The position numbers and the translations under genes were made by a program. Below the pieces are notes generated by a model. The model was given only the letters and a program-made list of their open reading frames with translations, ran no database searches and was not told where the DNA came from. From JAYYZW01 sp965217605 (GTDB taxonomy: Bacteria; Pseudomonadota; Gammaproteobacteria; Ga0077536), in the NCBI GenBank assembly GCA_965217605.1, contig CBDCJB010000014.1:140270-204269 (forward strand): 64,000 nt of DNA. The letters run 5' to 3'. The stretch's first letter is position 1; every line of letters starts with the position of its first letter. Positions 61,842-64,000 of this stretch are shown piece by piece.

Positions 61842-62358
61842 GATGGCATCTGGACGAAGTATTCATACGGATCAACGGAGAGATGCGTTACCTCTGGCGC
61901 GCCGTCGATCACGAAGGTGAGGTGCTTGAAGTCTTCGCCACAAGGCGCCGGGATCGCAGAGCTGCGCCTGAGTTCCTGAAGCGTACGATGAAGCGCTACG
62001 GCCGGCCAAAAGCAATCGTGACCGACCGCCTACGTTCCTACGGTGCCGCGATGAAAGTCATTGGGGTCGAGGATCGTCAGATTTGCGGTCAGTGGCTCAA
62101 CAATCGAGCCGAAAACTCACACCAGCCGTTCCGTCGACGAGGAGGAGCGATGGCCAGGTTTAGAGACATCAAGACCTTGCAGAAGTTTGCCGCCGCCCAC
62201 GCCTCGGTTCACAATCATTTCAACCAGGAACGTCATCTCTATAACCACGAGAACTTCAAACCCAATCGCTCCGCCGCCTTGGCCGAGTGGTGTCAACTTG
62301 CAGCCTGAGAGACCTCGATTGTTGGCTTTACTGGTCAGACCAAGTTAGTCTGACAATG
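61842..62358 (+). pseudogene. IS6-family element, copy d, 5' part lost
   Basis: Begins at the IS3 right end in the transposase (WHLDEVFIRINGEMRYLWRAVDHEGEVLEVF) and continues to the stop at 62308 and an imperfect right end TTAGTCTGACAATG. The first Asp region and the rest of the core are present, but the DNA-binding N-terminus is gone. Confidence 0.88.
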
Positions 62359-62388
62359 TCGCTTCTAATATTAAACGGGAGTTGAGGC

Positions 62389-63348
62389 ATGAACAATTAT
62401 TTCTCATCTACCTCGGTGGCGTGGGTGCTCGTTGCATGGATGGCGTGGCCAGTGCAAGCGGGAGGATTGTATGTAAGCGGCGAGTTGGGATTGAACTTCG
62501 GTAAGTCGCTGGATACGGAAGGGCACGACACCGACCGGGCCAGTGTGTGTGACGAGTACATCAATCCCATGTTCGCGATGGTCACACAAACACCAGGATA
62601 CGAGGACTACAACTGCACGGGTCCGAATCGCGGTTCAGACAGTATTTGGGAAAATGGTTTTGGATCCGCAGAAGGCGTTTTGTTCGGCACGGCGCTTGGC
62701 TACTCTATCGGCAGCTCCCGTTTCCGGGTCGAGGTGGAATATTTCTACCGTAACACCGGCTATGACAAGGCCTCCGAGATCACCGTTGGTGGCGGCCAGG
62801 TTCTAAGCAAGGTCGTTCAGGAAATCACAAGGGCGGAAGAGCGCATTGGCGACCTGGATTCGCACAACTTGTTCGCCAACCTATACATGGACTTCGCCAA
62901 CAGCAGCCGTTTCACGCCGTATGTCGGATTTGGCGTGGGCGCCGGGTTCACTGGGCTGGAATACAACGGCGTATTCGCGCGCGACTTAGATCCGGCAAGG
63001 ATTACAACCGGGAGTGCGCCCGAGGGTGGCCAGGCGCTGCCCAACGCAGCTCAGATTCGAGCGAACCTAGCCGGTACGACCACCACAGAAAGCAAGGAAC
63101 TCCGTGATACGCTCTTTGGCTATCAGGTACTCGTCGGGGTCGATTACGCGCTAACCGAGTCACTATCTCTGGGGGTGAAGGGACGCTGGGTCAACTTCGA
63201 TGCCTTCAGCGACAAGGATGAATGGGATCAATTGCGCAGTCACCCGTCCAACCTTCGCAATGACGGAGGCGAGACGGTTGTGTACGACATCCGTTCGGAC
63301 GACATCGAGATGTTTGCCGTCAGCTTGAACCTCAAATACCAGTTCTAG
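62389..63348 (+). CDS. Outer-membrane beta-barrel protein (opacity/OmpA-barrel type)
   Basis: A 319-residue protein with signal peptide (VAWVLVAWMAWPVQAGG) and alternating strands: LYVSGELGLNFGKSL, LFGTALGYSIGSSRFRVEVEYFYRN, LFANLYMDFANSSRFTPYVGFGVGAGFTGLEYNG, LFGYQVLVGVDYALTESLSLGVKGRWVNFDAF, and the C-terminus MFAVSLNLKYQF with terminal Phe. This is the pattern of 8-strand opacity-family porins. It is enclosed by IS6 and IS3 remnants; a GGGAGTTGAGGC site precedes the ATG. Its role is unknown. Confidence 0.85.
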   Translation: MNNYFSSTSVAWVLVAWMAWPVQAGGLYVSGELGLNFGKSLDTEGHDTDRASVCDEYINPMFAMVTQTPGYEDYNCTGPNRGSDSIWENGFGSAEGVLFGTALGYSIGSSRFRVEVEYFYRNTGYDKASEITVGGGQVLSKVVQEITRAEERIGDLDSHNLFANLYMDFANSSRFTPYVGFGVGAGFTGLEYNGVFARDLDPARITTGSAPEGGQALPNAAQIRANLAGTTTTESKELRDTLFGYQVLVGVDYALTESLSLGVKGRWVNFDAFSDKDEWDQLRSHPSNLRNDGGETVVYDIRSDDIEMFAVSLNLKYQF

Positions 63349-63399
63349 GACGAAACCGACTTAACCGAGAACTTTCTACTTACGGTTCCTGCTGTGATG

Positions 63400-63539
63400 T
63401 TGACCTGGCCCGAGATTCCTGGTCCAGATTCAAGGCGATAAAACGCCAAAAAGGAGACCTGAGCCATGCTGAAGAAACGATACAGCGCCGAAGAGATCAT
63501 TCACAAGCTACGCGAGGCCGTGGTGGTGCTGGCGGGCGT
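63400..63539 (+). pseudogene. 5' fragment of another IS3-family element
   Basis: Left end TTGACCTGGCCCGAGATTCC is followed by a GGAGA site and orfA starting at 63466 (MLKKRYSAEEIIHKLREAVV), cut after about 24 codons by an IS6 remnant. Different from the IS3 at 60593. Confidence 0.65.
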
Positions 63540-63660
63540 AGTCAGACTAACGGGTTCGGACCTGTAGAACCTACAATTGAGGACTCTCAAGCTGCGAGTT
63601 GACGCCACTCGGCCAGGGCGGCGGCTCGGTAATGTTTGAAAATGTCGCGGCGGTTGGACA
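63540..63660 (-). pseudogene. IS6 fragment e (3' end only)
   Basis: The IS6 right end (GTAGTCAGACTAACGGGTTC) and the last ~30 transposase codons in reverse, lost again near 63660. Confidence 0.7.
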
Positions 63661-63700
63661 CTGTCAGACAAATGCGGACAGGTCTTGGAACCCCCGTAGT

Positions 63701-64000
63701 GGCATTGTCAGGCTAACTTGATCTGACCAGTAGAGCCAACAATCGAGGACGCTCAGATTGCAAGTTGACGCCACTCGGCCAAAGCGGCGGAGCGATTGAG
63801 TTTGAAGTTCTCGCGGTTGTAGAGATGACGTTCCTGGTTGAAATGATTGTGAACCGAGGCGTGGGCGGCAGCAAACTTCTGGAGGATCTTGATGTCCCTG
63901 AACTTGGCCATTGCCCCTTCCCGTCGGCGGAACGGTTGGTGTGAGTTTTCTGCTCTATTGTTGAGCCACTGACCGCAAGTCTGACGATCCTCGACCCCAA
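63701..64000 (-). mobile_element. IS6-family element, copy f (cut by window edge)
   Basis: The end GGCATTGTCAGGCTAACTTG starts at 63701; the rest lies outside the window. Confidence 0.82.
63753..64000 (-). CDS. IS6-family transposase, C-terminal part (copy f)
   Basis: Reverse frame with stop at 63753-63755, encoding the family C-terminus: WLNNRAENSHQPFRRREGAMAKF, then HNHFNQERHLYNRENFKLNRSAALAEWRQLAI. The 5' part is beyond the window. The only long open frame given by a simple search here is in another register and is a shadow. Confidence 0.82.
   Translation of the reverse strand, partial: GVEDRQTCGQWLNNRAENSHQPFRRREGAMAKFRDIKILQKFAAAHASVHNHFNQERHLYNRENFKLNRSAALAEWRQLAI

Overview
This window comes from a gram-negative proteobacterium, most likely a gammaproteobacterium that I cannot place further. 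The support is a glutaminyl-tRNA synthetase gene (glnS) rather than a GatCAB route, TonB-dependent receptors, an MMPL-type RND exporter with DUF1302/DUF1329 partners, and a REP-type palindrome reading roughly GTAGC(C/T)CGGATGGAGCGTAGCGGAATCCGGG. No rRNA gene, CRISPR array or replication origin is visible.

The left part (about 1-29.6 kb) is mostly ordinary chromosome. It holds a PilZ protein cut by the window edge, a frameshifted IS4-family element, glnS, a GAF-GAF-PAS class III cyclase, a small zinc-ribbon protein, tRNA-Arg(CCT), a class III aminotransferase and a dimethylglycine-dehydrogenase-like protein. Next comes the most interesting block, 10.9-16.4 kb, all on the + strand. It contains a NadC-like phosphoribosyltransferase, a three-gene nitrile hydratase/thiocyanate hydrolase-like enzyme (beta-N, beta-C and a cobalt-type alpha subunit), an OMP-decarboxylase-superfamily protein, a PncC/CinA-C-like NMN deamidase homologue and a NAMPT-like nicotinamide phosphoribosyltransferase. 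Together they look like an undescribed route linking a nitrile or amide on a heterocyclic base to ribonucleotide chemistry. Several catalytic or binding residues differ from the classical NAD enzymes. After it come an envelope transport operon (DUF1329, MMPL, DUF1302, lipoprotein), a HAD phosphatase/ribokinase pair with a decayed LacI regulator, a cupin/PPOX/glutamine-amidotransferase-like operon, prs, and a frameshifted second DUF1329 gene.

From 29.6 to 49.1 kb the window is a graveyard of insertion sequences. It has three IS1380 copies (one only a 3' piece), four IS21-type units (two near-identical and in opposite orientation, one with a nonsense-mutated istA, one badly decayed) and two IS1595-type transposases. 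They surround one complete TonB-dependent receptor and a fragment of another. One IS1380 copy sits inside an IS21 copy, and comparison with the uninterrupted IS21 copy shows directly that the target duplication is CTAG.

From 49.1 kb to the end is a decaying defence and toxin-antitoxin island. It carries a fragment of a CBASS-type nucleotide cyclase, hipBA, abiE (toxin gene frameshifted and cut by IS6), a ParE/RelE-type pair, a STAS protein, a DUF4143 ATPase fragment, and a restriction-methylase gene with an internal stop followed by a truncated specificity gene. It also has at least six whole or partial IS6-family copies, an IS3 element and an isolated 3' end of a tRNA-Ser gene that looks like an attachment-site scar. 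An outer-membrane beta-barrel gene lies between IS remnants at the right end.
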